DNA of 62,212 bases from Alistipes sp. (GCA_017408825.1 JAFQTX010000002.1:1-62212), one strand, 5' to 3'. Counted from the stretch's first letter, positions 28,063 to 36,885 are shown. Notes: generated by a model not told the origin, from the letters alone. Numbers and translations are program-made.

Positions 28063-28188
28063 TTTCTTGTGATAGTGGCGCTACTTCGCCACCTCAATCA
28101 TTGGGCTGAATGGAAAATACACCCGAGTATGTCCCATCCAGCCCAACTCTTAATCGGCGGCAAATTAGCGCCACTCTGACAAGAAATT
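28061..28188 (+). repeat. Structured stop-codon-associated element, copy C
   Basis: This 128-nt element begins within the deoD TAA. Outer arms AATTTCTTGT and ACAAGAAATT (28179-28188) pair, then the GAT/CTG internal loop, then AGTGGCGCT with AGCGCCACT. The inner stem pairs 28101-28113 with 28134-28146 (CCATCCAGCCCAA). The apex is ATAC-ACCCGA-GTAT (28117-28130), where the other copies have GTAC-N6-GTAC: the first base pair has changed on both sides. The linkers differ from copies A and B. Confidence 0.75.
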
Positions 28189-28233
28189 TAGGGAGGTGTC
28201 ACATCCTGGCTTTCTCGTGTCAGCGCCACTGCT

Positions 28234-28258
28234 GCACCACTCTGACAAGAAATTTAGA
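28234..28258 (+). repeat. Partial duplicate of the element C right arm
   Basis: CACCACTCTGACAAGAAATT repeats the end of element C about 70 nt downstream without a matching left arm. Sequence between 28189 and 28233 shows no other feature. Confidence 0.55.
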
Positions 28259-28285
28259 GGGGGCTGATTAAAAAGTGTTCTAATG

Positions 28286-28330
28286 AACTTAGGGAATTTA
28301 GGGAACTTAGGGAATTTAGGGAACTTAGGG
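28286..28330. repeat. 9-bp minisatellite AACTTAGGG/AATTTAGGG, five units
   Basis: Five 9-bp units alternate AACTTAGGG and AATTTAGGG. GGG triplets fall at exact 9-nt spacing (28292, 28301, 28310, 28319, 28328). It lies about 100 nt after element C. The remaining bases to the aldehyde dehydrogenase ATG hold nothing recognisable. Confidence 0.85.
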
Positions 28331-28424
28331 ACTATCCTTAAATTCCCTAATCTTTCTGAAATTACTCTCTTCACCTTGAACCCTACCTGTACCCCTCAGC
28401 CTATAACCTTTCATCGCTCGCAGT

Positions 28425-29792
28425 ATGACTCTTGATACTATTCCACAGATTGTAGCCCGTCAGCGAAAGCTCTTCGCTGAGCACACCACGCTCTCGATAG
28501 ACTTCCGCCTGAAGATGCTACGCCGACTGCGTAAGGCCATTGTCGAACGTGAGAAGCAACTCACCGAGGCACTATATGCCGACCTCCACAAGAGCTACGA
28601 GGAGGCCTTCTTAACCGAGATAAGCATAGTCTTAGGCGAGATAGACAACTTCCTCAAACACTTGCCTCGTTGGGCAGCGCCCTCGAAGCGCAAGACGCCA
28701 CTTAAACTCTTTCCCGCAAAGAGCCAAATCATCACCGAGCCACTTGGTGTGGCACTTATAATAGCCCCGTGGAACTATCCCGTGCAGCTGTTGCTCAACC
28801 CTCTTGTAGGAGCTATCGCTGCGGGGTGTACTGCCGTGTTGAAGCCATCGCCCTATGTGCCTCATGTGGCCGAGGTGCTTGAGGAGCTTGTGCACGACTG
28901 CTTCGATGAGGAGTATGTGGCTATTGTTCAGGGACATCGTGATGTGAACACAGCGCTGCTCAACGAGCGCTACGACATCATCTTCTTCACTGGCTCGCCC
29001 GACCTTGGCCGTGTGGTTATGCGTGCTGCCGCAGAGCATCTTACGCCCGTAGTCCTCGAGCTTGGTGGCAAGAGTCCTGTGGTCGTTGATCGCACTGCCG
29101 ACATTGCTGTGGCGGCAAAACGTCTGGCGTGGGGCAAGACGCTGAATGCTGGACAGACCTGCATAGCCCCCGACTATCTGCTTATTCATCGTGAGGTCAA
29201 AGAGCACTTTATCGAGGCCTTCAAAGAGGCGTTGTGCGAGCTTCACGGTGAGGATGCACGACAGAGTGAACACTACGTGCGTATGGTCTCCGATCGTGCT
29301 TTTGAGCGTGTAAGTGGCTATATCTCGGAGGGTAGGGTGCGCTGTGGAGGTAGGGTAGTGGCTGAGGAGCGTTACATAGAACCTACGCTGCTTGATGAGG
29401 TGTCGGCGGATAGCTCAGTGATGCGCGAGGAGATATTTGGCCCTGTGCTACCGATGATTGAGATTGGAAGCGTTGAGGAGGCGATAACCTTTATCAACGA
29501 GCGTGAGAAGCCTTTGGCGCTATATGTCTTTGCCGATGAGCGTGCGGCACGTCGTGTTGTGGAGTATACATCGTCGGGAGGTGCTTGCATCAACGACTGT
29601 ATAATGCACATTGCCAACGAGAAGCTACCTTTCGGTGGTGTGGGCAACTCAGGTATGGGGCGCTACCATGGTCGTGACTCGCTCTACTCATTCTCGCATC
29701 GTCGCTCGATGATTACTACGCCGACGTGGTTAGATCTGCCGTTTAGGTATATGCCCTACAAATGGTTCAAGTATGTTAAGCGCCTACTTTAG
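28425..29792 (+). CDS. Aldehyde dehydrogenase family protein (class 3-like)
   Basis: NAD(P)-dependent oxidation of an aldehyde to an acid. The 455-residue protein resembles class 3 / fatty-aldehyde dehydrogenases, which lack the long N-terminus of other ALDHs. Visible are IIAPWNYPVQLLLNPL near 109, FTGSPDLGRVV near 188, catalytic-base motif LELGGKSP near 212, catalytic Cys in GQTCIAPDY near 246, and the C-terminal PFGGVGNSGMGRYHG. The physiological aldehyde is unknown. The stop codon lies inside a hairpin that probably terminates transcription. Confidence 0.93.
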   Translation: MTLDTIPQIVARQRKLFAEHTTLSIDFRLKMLRRLRKAIVEREKQLTEALYADLHKSYEEAFLTEISIVLGEIDNFLKHLPRWAAPSKRKTPLKLFPAKSQIITEPLGVALIIAPWNYPVQLLLNPLVGAIAAGCTAVLKPSPYVPHVAEVLEELVHDCFDEEYVAIVQGHRDVNTALLNERYDIIFFTGSPDLGRVVMRAAAEHLTPVVLELGGKSPVVVDRTADIAVAAKRLAWGKTLNAGQTCIAPDYLLIHREVKEHFIEAFKEALCELHGEDARQSEHYVRMVSDRAFERVSGYISEGRVRCGGRVVAEERYIEPTLLDEVSADSSVMREEIFGPVLPMIEIGSVEEAITFINEREKPLALYVFADERAARRVVEYTSSGGACINDCIMHIANEKLPFGGVGNSGMGRYHGRDSLYSFSHRRSMITTPTWLDLPFRYMPYKWFKYVKRLL

Positions 29793-29811
29793 AGTAGGCG
29801 TTTGCTTTTTC
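29781..29811 (+). terminator. Terminator overlapping the aldehyde dehydrogenase stop
   Basis: CGCCTACTTT pairs with AGAGTAGGCG (29781-29800), and a T-rich tail follows. The first arm encodes the last codons of the aldehyde dehydrogenase. The tail overlaps the -33 box of the next promoter. Confidence 0.75.
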
Positions 29812-29831
29812 ACTTCTTTTTACTACCTTTG
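29801..29831 (+). promoter_or_regulatory. Predicted promoter of the GH84 gene
   Basis: TTTG (29801-29804), exactly 19 nt, TACCTTTG (29824-29831), 20 nt before the ATG. It is packed directly against the terminator of the upstream gene. Confidence 0.8.
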
Positions 29832-29851
29832 TCGGTGTAACATGCAGAATT

Positions 29852-32359
29852 ATGAACAGAACACTTAAAACTATCCTAACCATTGTGGCTGTCGTGTGCG
29901 CCACAATTAGCTTAAATGCTCAGGATCTACAATCACAACGTGGTGAGTCACAGGATCTTGGAAAATTGCTTGGCAACCGTGTCGATCACGGTGGTATCGT
30001 TATTAACCCTCAGCCGCAGCAGATTACTATCGGTAGACCTCCTGTCGATATGCTTGTCGATATTTCGCAGGGCGTGGTGCTTAAAGGCGAGGCAAAGAAT
30101 TTTGTCGAGGAGCTTAACTTCGTAAAGCACTCAAAAAAGGGTGTAAAGCTCACGATTAAGTATGCCAAAAAGGGCTTTGCAAGCGAGCTAATGCCCGATA
30201 AGTCAGGTGCATATACCCTCGATATCGACTATAAAAAAGGTATCGAGATTACCGCTTACGATAATCTTGCGGCATTCTATGCAATCCAGACACTACGTCA
30301 GATTGTCGAGAGCCCACTTGTAGTAGCCAAGGGTGCTATCCCTACGATTTCTATTTGCGATTGGCCCGATTTGAAGTATCGTGGTGTTGTCGAGGGTTTC
30401 TATGGCGAGCCTTGGTCACACGCCACACGCCTCTCGCTTATCGACTTCTACGGTCGCTTTAAGATGAACTACTACATCTACGGCCCTAAGGATGACCCAT
30501 ACCACTCATCACCATACTGGCGTGAGGCATACCCCGAGAAGGAGGCCCAGCAGATTCGTGAGCTTGTGGAGGCCTGCAAGCGCAACCGAGTACACTTCGT
30601 ATGGGCTATCCACCCAGGCAAGGATATCCAGTGGAACGAGACCGACCTTCAGAACCTTATCAATAAGTTCGAGGCTATGTACGCCCTTGGCGTGCGTGCC
30701 TTCGCCGTACACTTCGACGATATTGAGGGTGCTGGTGCTAATCCATACCCACAGACCGAGTTGATGAACATCCTCAATACCGACTTCGTAAAGGTTAAGG
30801 GCGATGTAGAGCCTCTTATCGTGTGTCCAACGGAGTACACACGCCTGTGGGCTAACCCTACGGAGCGTGGTAGCCTTATAATATATGGTAATACGCTCGA
30901 CCCATCTGTCGATGTATTCTGGACTGGTGATGCCGTGTGTAGCAATATGACCGAGTCTACTATGGAGTGGATATCGTCACGCATCAAGCGCCCAGCACTA
31001 TTCTGGTGGAACTTCCCTGTTACGGACTACGCTCGCCATATCATTATGCAGGGTCCTGTATATGGTCTTGCATCGACTATGGATAGCACCAAGACACGTG
31101 GTATCGTGAGCAACCCTATGGAGCATGGTGAGGCCTCTAAGTTGGCGTTGTACAGCACTGCCGACTATGCGTGGTCTCCATCAAAGTATAACCCCGTAGA
31201 TAGCTGGGAGCGTGCCATTGAGTGCGTAGCACCTGAGGTTAAGGAGCCTTATCGCCTCTTTGCCATCCACTCGTGCGACACTGAAACAGGCTACCGCCGC
31301 TTGGAGTCGTGGGAGACCGAGACATTTACGCTTGCTGAGTACGATGCTGAGGTTGCTGCAAAGCTCCTCGACGAGCTACGTCGCATCGAGCAGGTGCCAG
31401 CACAGATGGAGGCTATGCAGAACAAGGCACTGCTCGAGGAGCTTCGCCCTTGGTTGGTGGAGTTTGGTAAGCTAGGCACACGCTGTCGTAAGGCTATCGA
31501 GTGTCTTGAGACATACCTTAAGGGTGATTACGACACGTTCTGGAACTTGTACGTGGATAACCTTATGACTGAGGAGCAGATTGCCGAGTTTGATGCTCAC
31601 CGCTGTGGTACTATGAAGCTCCATCCATTCTACGAGCGTCTTATGGACGATATGGCTGCGGCATACTACGAGAGCCTTACAGGCGAGAAGTCATCGGTAC
31701 TTTCGGCCGTAGGTAGCTACGCTTCGTTGCAAGCTCCACAGGCAAAGTATATGTTCGACAACGACCCTGAGACCTACTACCACTCAGGTCAGGCACAGCG
31801 TACCGACCACTTCCTCGGTGTAGACCTCGGCGTGGTACGCCCCGTACGTGAGGTGCGTATCATCCAGGGTCGTAACTCGGTAGACGATGTCGATTACTTC
31901 GATCACTGTGTGTTGGAGTACTCGGTAGATGGTGAGACGTGGACAGCGCTCACTGAGCCAATGCAGGGTGTCTACGATATCGAGTGGAAGGGTGAGCCTG
32001 TTGAGGCTCGCTATGTGGGTATCCGCAAGCTCGAGTCGGCAAAGCGCAACTGGTTGGCAATACGCTCGTTCGAGATTAACCCTGTGGCGGAGAGTGAGTA
32101 TGGCTGGGATGCTAATCCATTTACGTCGTATCGTTCAGAAGGGGCTATAAGTGTGGCTGTGCCTAAGGATAAGAGCGCTGTGCAGATGCTCTTTGGTAAG
32201 CTTGCGGACAAGGGTTATGTAACACTCTTCAATAAGCATGATAAGGAGGTTGGTAGGGTAGAGTTTAGCTCTTCAAACACTACCATCGAGCTGCCTAAGG
32301 GCGTAACACGCATCGAGATAAATGCAAGTAGCGACCTCTACGAGCTAATGTTTAAGTAA
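29852..32359 (+). CDS. GH84 beta-N-acetylglucosaminidase with F5/8-type C domain
   Basis: A secreted 835-residue hexosaminidase of glycoside hydrolase family 84, the O-GlcNAcase/NagJ group, using substrate-assisted catalysis. A signal peptide ends near residue 24 (LNA-QD). Residues about 48-165 form the N-terminal GH20b-like domain. The catalytic barrel starts at RGVVEGFYGEPW (178-189), and the paired catalytic Asp289/Asp290 sit in VHFDDIEG. A helical region follows to about 600, then a discoidin-like carbohydrate-binding domain at about 610-750. It probably trims GlcNAc from host or dietary glycans outside the cytoplasm; the released sugars fit the nagB genes at the other end of the window. 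Confidence 0.95.
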   Translation: MNRTLKTILTIVAVVCATISLNAQDLQSQRGESQDLGKLLGNRVDHGGIVINPQPQQITIGRPPVDMLVDISQGVVLKGEAKNFVEELNFVKHSKKGVKLTIKYAKKGFASELMPDKSGAYTLDIDYKKGIEITAYDNLAAFYAIQTLRQIVESPLVVAKGAIPTISICDWPDLKYRGVVEGFYGEPWSHATRLSLIDFYGRFKMNYYIYGPKDDPYHSSPYWREAYPEKEAQQIRELVEACKRNRVHFVWAIHPGKDIQWNETDLQNLINKFEAMYALGVRAFAVHFDDIEGAGANPYPQTELMNILNTDFVKVKGDVEPLIVCPTEYTRLWANPTERGSLIIYGNTLDPSVDVFWTGDAVCSNMTESTMEWISSRIKRPALFWWNFPVTDYARHIIMQGPVYGLASTMDSTKTRGIVSNPMEHGEASKLALYSTADYAWSPSKYNPVDSWERAIECVAPEVKEPYRLFAIHSCDTETGYRRLESWETETFTLAEYDAEVAAKLLDELRRIEQVPAQMEAMQNKALLEELRPWLVEFGKLGTRCRKAIECLETYLKGDYDTFWNLYVDNLMTEEQIAEFDAHRCGTMKLHPFYERLMDDMAAAYYESLTGEKSSVLSAVGSYASLQAPQAKYMFDNDPETYYHSGQAQRTDHFLGVDLGVVRPVREVRIIQGRNSVDDVDYFDHCVLEYSVDGETWTALTEPMQGVYDIEWKGEPVEARYVGIRKLESAKRNWLAIRSFEINPVAESEYGWDANPFTSYRSEGAISVAVPKDKSAVQMLFGKLADKGYVTLFNKHDKEVGRVEFSSSNTTIELPKGVTRIEINASSDLYELMFK

Positions 32360-32379
32360 GAGCATTGAGCGTATAAACC

Positions 32380-32413
32380 AAAAGCGGAGAGACTTTGTTG
32401 CCTCTCCGCTTTT
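32380..32413. terminator. Bidirectional terminator
   Basis: AAAAGCGGAGAG pairs exactly with CTCTCCGCTTTT around a 10-nt loop. It sits between the convergent GH84 gene and the histidine kinase gene. Confidence 0.9.
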
Positions 32414-32435
32414 AGTTTATATCCAAGCCGTTAGT

Positions 32436-33539
32436 CTACTTCGCTCTTTGCAGCGTAAACTTAAACTCAAGGCCACCCACCTTACGGTTGTATACCTCGA
32501 TATTTCCGCCGTGGAACAACACTGCATTCTTCACGATCGATAGGCCGAGGCCCGTGCCGCCGAGCTTGCGTGAGCGGCCAGCGTCGATACGGTAGAAACG
32601 CTCAAAGATATGGCCGATATGTTCGTCATCGATGCCGATGCCATTGTCCGCTACGGTGATAGTATAGAAGTCATCGTCGCTCTCTACGGCCTTGATATAG
32701 ATGTCACGACCTCCCGAGTATGCTATGGCATTGTCTGTAAGGTTCTTGAAGATAGAGATAAGTAGCGATGAGTTGCCACGAACCATCATAGGCTTAGGCA
32801 GGTCGAGGTTTACACGCATACGCTTCACGTCGGGAAGTAGGGCGATGTCGTCACGAATCTCCTCGATGATTGCGCCGAGGTCTACATTTTGACACTCTAT
32901 GCGGTTGCTGCCATCCTCCATACGTGTGATTGTCGATACGTCGGTGAGCAACTGTGTGAGGCGCTGGCTGTGGGCGTAGCACTTCTCGATGAACGAGCGA
33001 CGCTCCTCCTCGCTCATATCTGGGTTGGTGATTATGGTCTCGAGGTAGCCCTGTATGGCAGCCACGGGTGTTTTAAGCTCGTGGTTTATGTTGTTTGTGA
33101 GCTGGCGCTTGATGCGTAGCTTCTCCTGCTGCTCGTGCATAGCATTCTCGTGCTCCTGCTCCACAAGGTTCGAGGCGTGGCGCAAACGGCGATACAGGTC
33201 TATGATATTACGAGATATGTCGCCGAGCTCGTCACGTGCAAACTCAGGTATCGACTCGATGTCGGCACCATTCTCCATAGCCTCGGCAATCTGTTGCAGG
33301 TTGCGTATGTTGCGGTGGCGGCGCACCGAGAGCACCACCGAGATGATGATGGCAATGAGCGCAAGACCGATGATTGTGTAGAACGTACCCTCGTCGGTGT
33401 GTTGCGATATGGCGAGCTTGCTAACAACCTGAAAGTGGTGGATGATAAATCCACAGATGAGTGCCACAATAAGCACTGCCAGTAGCAGAAACATTCCGCC
33501 ACGATAGCTAAATAACTTCCTCTTCGAATCCGTAGCCAT
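32436..33539 (-). CDS. Sensor histidine kinase (PhoR-like)
   Basis: Membrane sensor kinase of 367 residues. Two membrane segments (about 16-34 and 53-72) enclose only some 18 periplasmic residues, so there is no extracytoplasmic sensor domain. A linker with a HAMP-like stretch follows, then a coiled coil at about 122-148. The phospho-acceptor is His153 in NINHELKTP. ATP-binding motifs are the N box near 264, DNGIGID near 306 and GGTGLGLSIVKNA near 338. Its start overlaps the response regulator by 32 nt, so the two are translated together. The PhoBR-like assignment rests on the divergent phosphate transporter gene and is inference. Confidence 0.92.
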   Translation of the reverse strand: MATDSKRKLFSYRGGMFLLLAVLIVALICGFIIHHFQVVSKLAISQHTDEGTFYTIIGLALIAIIISVVLSVRRHRNIRNLQQIAEAMENGADIESIPEFARDELGDISRNIIDLYRRLRHASNLVEQEHENAMHEQQEKLRIKRQLTNNINHELKTPVAAIQGYLETIITNPDMSEEERRSFIEKCYAHSQRLTQLLTDVSTITRMEDGSNRIECQNVDLGAIIEEIRDDIALLPDVKRMRVNLDLPKPMMVRGNSSLLISIFKNLTDNAIAYSGGRDIYIKAVESDDDFYTITVADNGIGIDDEHIGHIFERFYRIDAGRSRKLGGTGLGLSIVKNAVLFHGGNIEVYNRKVGGLEFKFTLQRAK

Positions 33540-34215
33540 AGCCTGTTCTTGTTATGATGTGATTTCCGTAATCTCCTAATTTCTTACGCATACGTGTGAT
33601 GTTCACGTCGATGGTGCGGTCGAGCACTACCACCTCGTTGCTCCATACGTGCTTCATTATCTGCTCGCGCGAGAGTATTGTGCCTCGTGAGCTGAGCAGC
33701 AATACCAAGATGTCAAACTCCTTGCGTGTTAGCGCCACCTCTTCGCCATCCACCTTGCAGCTCTTGCGTAGGGTGTTCACCTCAAGCCCCTTGAATACTA
33801 TTATGCCGTCGTCGGCTACTGGGGCGCTAGACTCTACGGTGCGCTTTGTGCGACGTAGTACGCTGCGTACACGTGCCACCACCTCGGCAACAGAGAAGGG
33901 TTTAGGTATGTAGTCGTCAGCACCTATGTCGAGGCCCTTGATGCGATCTTCAACGCTGTCGCGTGCCGTGCAGAAGATGATAGGTATTTCGGCTGTCTCG
34001 CTCTTCTTACGTAGTATGCGTGCAAAGCCAAAGCCGCTGAGCTCTCCCATCATCACATCGACAATCATAAGGTCGAAGCCACCTAACTCCAACGTAAGCG
34101 CCTCTTCGGCACTTAGTGCCGTGGTCACGTCGTAGCCCTCACGCTCGAGGTTAAACTTCAAAATCTCACACAACGACTCCTCGTCGTCTACAACTAAAAC
34201 ACGAAACTTGTTCAT
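33508..34215 (-). CDS. OmpR/PhoB-family response regulator
   Basis: A 235-residue two-domain regulator. Receiver: acidic pocket DDE near 10-12, phospho-acceptor Asp53 in MIVDVMMG, Thr in FCTARD near 83, Lys105 in PKPF. C-terminal winged helix: EVALTRKEFDILVLL and DRTIDVNITRMRKKLG. ATG at 34215 is chosen because an upstream in-frame ATG at 34257 would add 14 residues not found in the family. It is read with the histidine kinase and diverges from the phosphate transporter at 34428, which makes that gene a candidate target. Confidence 0.94.
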   Translation of the reverse strand: MNKFRVLVVDDEESLCEILKFNLEREGYDVTTALSAEEALTLELGGFDLMIVDVMMGELSGFGFARILRKKSETAEIPIIFCTARDSVEDRIKGLDIGADDYIPKPFSVAEVVARVRSVLRRTKRTVESSAPVADDGIIVFKGLEVNTLRKSCKVDGEEVALTRKEFDILVLLLSSRGTILSREQIMKHVWSNEVVVLDRTIDVNITRMRKKLGDYGNHIITRTGYGYGFEEEVI

Positions 34216-34398
34216 ACTGAGCAATATATTGTCGTAATGTGCAGTGTATGTGTGCACATATAATCACAAATATACGAACATTTCGGCGAAAAAACAATAC
34301 CTATAATATAAAATATTTATATCACCTGTTGGTGATTAAAATTTGGTGTTAGCCGTGTGCTGTAATGGGTTTGTAACATAAATGTAATAATAAAATTG

Positions 34399-34406
34399 TA
34401 TCTTTG
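34399..34406 (+). promoter_or_regulatory. Predicted -7 box of the phosphate transporter gene
   Basis: TATCTTTG, 22 nt before the ATG. No TTTG lies at the right distance. A weak -33 site is what one expects of a promoter that needs an activator such as PhoB. The 34216-34398 stretch is A/T-rich; I see no clear direct-repeat Pho box. Confidence 0.5.
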
Positions 34407-34427
34407 CCTTCAAGAAACCTCTTTATT

Positions 34428-36647
34428 ATGGATCTATTTATAGTTATCACCCTCGCACTTCTTGCGATAATGGGTATCATCGTAGGCGTTTCGAACGATG
34501 CCGTGAACTTCCTCAACTCTGCATTTGGTTCAAAGGTAGCCAGCAAAAATGTCATACTCTCGGTAGCTGCTGTTGGCGTAATGGTGGGAGTAATGACCTC
34601 GAGTGGTATGATGGATGTGGCACGTAGTGGTGTCTTCTATCCCGATAAGTTTAGCTATCAGGAGATTATGATTTTGTTCCTGGGTATGATGCTCTCGAAT
34701 ATCATCCTTCTTGATATCTACAACTCGCTGGGATTGCCAACCTCGACAACAGTGTCGTTGGTATTCGGATTGCTCGGATCGGCACTGGCCTTGGCGCTAT
34801 ATAACGTCTGGGGTGGAGACACAACATACAGTATTGGCGAGTATATCAACTCTGCAAATGCCTTAGGTATTGTCTCTGGTATTCTACTCTCCGTGGTGCT
34901 GGCATTCTTCACCGGACACCTGCTGATGTATATCTCACGAATAATCTTCTCGTTCCGCTACACCAAGCTCTTCAATCGTTTCGGTGCGCTGTGGTGCGGT
35001 GTCACTGTTGCGGGTATCATCTATTTTACGGTGTTCAAGGGCCTTAAGAGCTCGGGTATCATCCCTGAGGAGCTGATAGCATTTGTCAATGACAATACTA
35101 CTATCTCGCTCATCATCCTCTGGGCAGGTAGTAGCCTCTTGCTGTGGATACTCCAGCGTTTGAAGGTCAATATCTTGCGTGTGTCGATCCTTGCGGGAAC
35201 CTTCTCGCTGGCGTTGGCATTTGCGGGTAACGACCTTGTGAACTTCATCGGTGTACCATATGCTGGCTACGACTCATATATGATTGCTCGGGCTGCTGAC
35301 GCACCTATTGAGTCTATGTCGGCATTGGCAAACCCTACACAGGCAAACTTCTGGATTATGTGTGCCGCAGGTCTGATTATGGGTGTCACGCTCTTCACCT
35401 CGAAGAAGGCTATGCGTGTTATCGAGACCGAGCGTAAACTATCGTCGCAGAGCGAGGAGGCACCTACCGACAGCGAGGCTACGATGGCCTCACGAGGTAT
35501 TGTGCGTGGTGCTCGTGCCCTCAACGATGGCCTCGCCACAATAACCCCTAATAGCGTTAAGAATTTCATAAACAGCCGCTTCGAACCCCTCTCGGAGGAG
35601 GAGCGTGGCGATGTGAACTACGACCTTATACGTGCTACGGTGAACCTCACAGCAGCGGCCATTCTCATCTCGATAGGTACACAGCTTAAGCTGCCACTAT
35701 CTACTACCTACGTAGTATTTATGGTGTCGATGGGTACATCGTTGGCCGATAGAGCGTGGGGTCGTGAGAGTGCCGTGTACCGCATTACGGGTGTTACAAC
35801 CGTGATTATGGGATGGTTTATCACTGCCGTGGGAGGTTTTATCATTGCCCTGGGTGTGACACTCATACTTGCCTATGGTGGTAACATAGCCATTATTGTT
35901 GTGACGCTCATCTGTTTGGGCCTTGTCATCAAGAGCAACTTCAAGAAGGGTAAGCCCGAGAAGGAGGCTGAGGCCTCGGCAGTAGCAAAGATTGGCGATA
36001 CCCTCAAGCAGAGCCCTGAGGAGGCCCTTATAGCCTACACCGAGCAGGTATGTTCGTCGATGGAGAGGGTGACAGTAATCTACGACCGAACAATCGTTGC
36101 TGTGTTCAAGGAGAACCGTAAGGTACTCAAGGATATGGTGCGTGAGGCCGAGGAGTTCTACCAATATACACGCCAGCAGAAGTATGAGATTATGCCTCTG
36201 TTGCGCACGTTGCAGGATAGCGATGTGAGCACCGGCCACTACTATGTGCAGGTTGTGGACTACATCTCGGAGACAAGTAAGGCGCTGTTGCATATCACAC
36301 GCCCCTGTTACAAGCACGTGGACAACAACCATACAGGACTCTCGAAGGAGCAGGTGTACGACCTTAAGCGTATCAACGACCGTGTGGAGGAGATCTTCGG
36401 CGAGATTAACACCATGCTACGCACACGCTCGTTCAATAACATGGAGCTCGTGCTCAACAAGCGTGACGAGATGTTCGATCTTATCGACGAGGTGATGCAG
36501 AACCAGCTACGCCGTCTACGAGACACCGGAGGCTCATCATCTGCTAATATGCTCTTCTTCAACATCCTTACCGAGACAAAGACTATGATCTTGCACTCGA
36601 GAAATATTATGAAGTCGTTGGAGCATTTTGTGGACCAGAAACAGTAA
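34428..36647 (+). CDS. PiT-family inorganic phosphate transporter with PhoU-like tail
   Basis: Integral membrane Pi symporter of 739 residues when started at ATG 34428; a TTG at 34404 overlaps the promoter and is rejected. The two PiT signature repeats are visible as GVSNDAVNFLNSAFG near 18 and, in the second half, NDLVNFIGVPYAG near 267. About ten membrane helices end near 505. A soluble region of about 220 residues follows (MERVTVIYDRTIVAVFKEN onward), predicted helical and PhoU-like, as often found in Bacteroidota. The divergent two-component system is likely its regulator. The TAA stop is shared with the start of element B. Confidence 0.93.
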   Translation: MDLFIVITLALLAIMGIIVGVSNDAVNFLNSAFGSKVASKNVILSVAAVGVMVGVMTSSGMMDVARSGVFYPDKFSYQEIMILFLGMMLSNIILLDIYNSLGLPTSTTVSLVFGLLGSALALALYNVWGGDTTYSIGEYINSANALGIVSGILLSVVLAFFTGHLLMYISRIIFSFRYTKLFNRFGALWCGVTVAGIIYFTVFKGLKSSGIIPEELIAFVNDNTTISLIILWAGSSLLLWILQRLKVNILRVSILAGTFSLALAFAGNDLVNFIGVPYAGYDSYMIARAADAPIESMSALANPTQANFWIMCAAGLIMGVTLFTSKKAMRVIETERKLSSQSEEAPTDSEATMASRGIVRGARALNDGLATITPNSVKNFINSRFEPLSEEERGDVNYDLIRATVNLTAAAILISIGTQLKLPLSTTYVVFMVSMGTSLADRAWGRESAVYRITGVTTVIMGWFITAVGGFIIALGVTLILAYGGNIAIIVVTLICLGLVIKSNFKKGKPEKEAEASAVAKIGDTLKQSPEEALIAYTEQVCSSMERVTVIYDRTIVAVFKENRKVLKDMVREAEEFYQYTRQQKYEIMPLLRTLQDSDVSTGHYYVQVVDYISETSKALLHITRPCYKHVDNNHTGLSKEQVYDLKRINDRVEEIFGEINTMLRTRSFNNMELVLNKRDEMFDLIDEVMQNQLRRLRDTGGSSSANMLFFNILTETKTMILHSRNIMKSLEHFVDQKQ

Positions 36648-36776
36648 TTTTCGATTATAAGGCCGCATCTGCGGCACATCCCAAAAAGTAAGAGACCTCG
36701 GGCTGTACGCTACAGTACTATCCCGAGGCCTCTTCTTTTGCGATGCACCACAACTGCGACCTTCTAATCAAAAATT
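36646..36776 (+). repeat. Structured stop-codon-associated element, copy B
   Basis: This 131-nt element begins inside the transporter's TAA. Outer arms AATTTTCGATTATAAGG and CCTTCTAATCAAAAATT pair, and the U/C mismatch seen in the other copies is kept. The inner stem joins 36691-36702 (AGAGACCTCGGG) and 36722-36733 (CCCGAGGCCTCT). The apex GTAC-GCTACA-GTAC is at 36705-36718. Linkers GGCACATCCCAAAA and CTTTTGCGATGCACC match those of copy A although the stems differ. GGGTCGGGGAGGGG follows directly. Confidence 0.8.
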
Positions 36777-36842
36777 GGGTCGGGGAGGGGTTTCAGGGAG
36801 GATAGGGATGATGGGGACGATGGGGATCACTATCCATAAACT

Positions 36843-36882
36843 CCCCAGTATCCCCAGCATCCCCACTATCCCCAGTATCCCC
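36843..36882 (-). repeat. 9-bp minisatellite with five regular G4 tracts
   Basis: CCCC tracts at 36843, 36852, 36861, 36870 and 36879 have a perfect 9-nt period. On the minus strand this is five GGGG runs with 5-nt spacers, a strong G-quadruplex-forming pattern. It lies about 65 nt after element B. Confidence 0.85.
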
Positions 36883-36885
36883 AGT

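Noticed and set aside
28165-28374. Minus-strand ORF encoding repeated Phe-Pro-Lys
   Set aside because: Produced by the 9-bp minisatellite staying in frame; no start context or homology.
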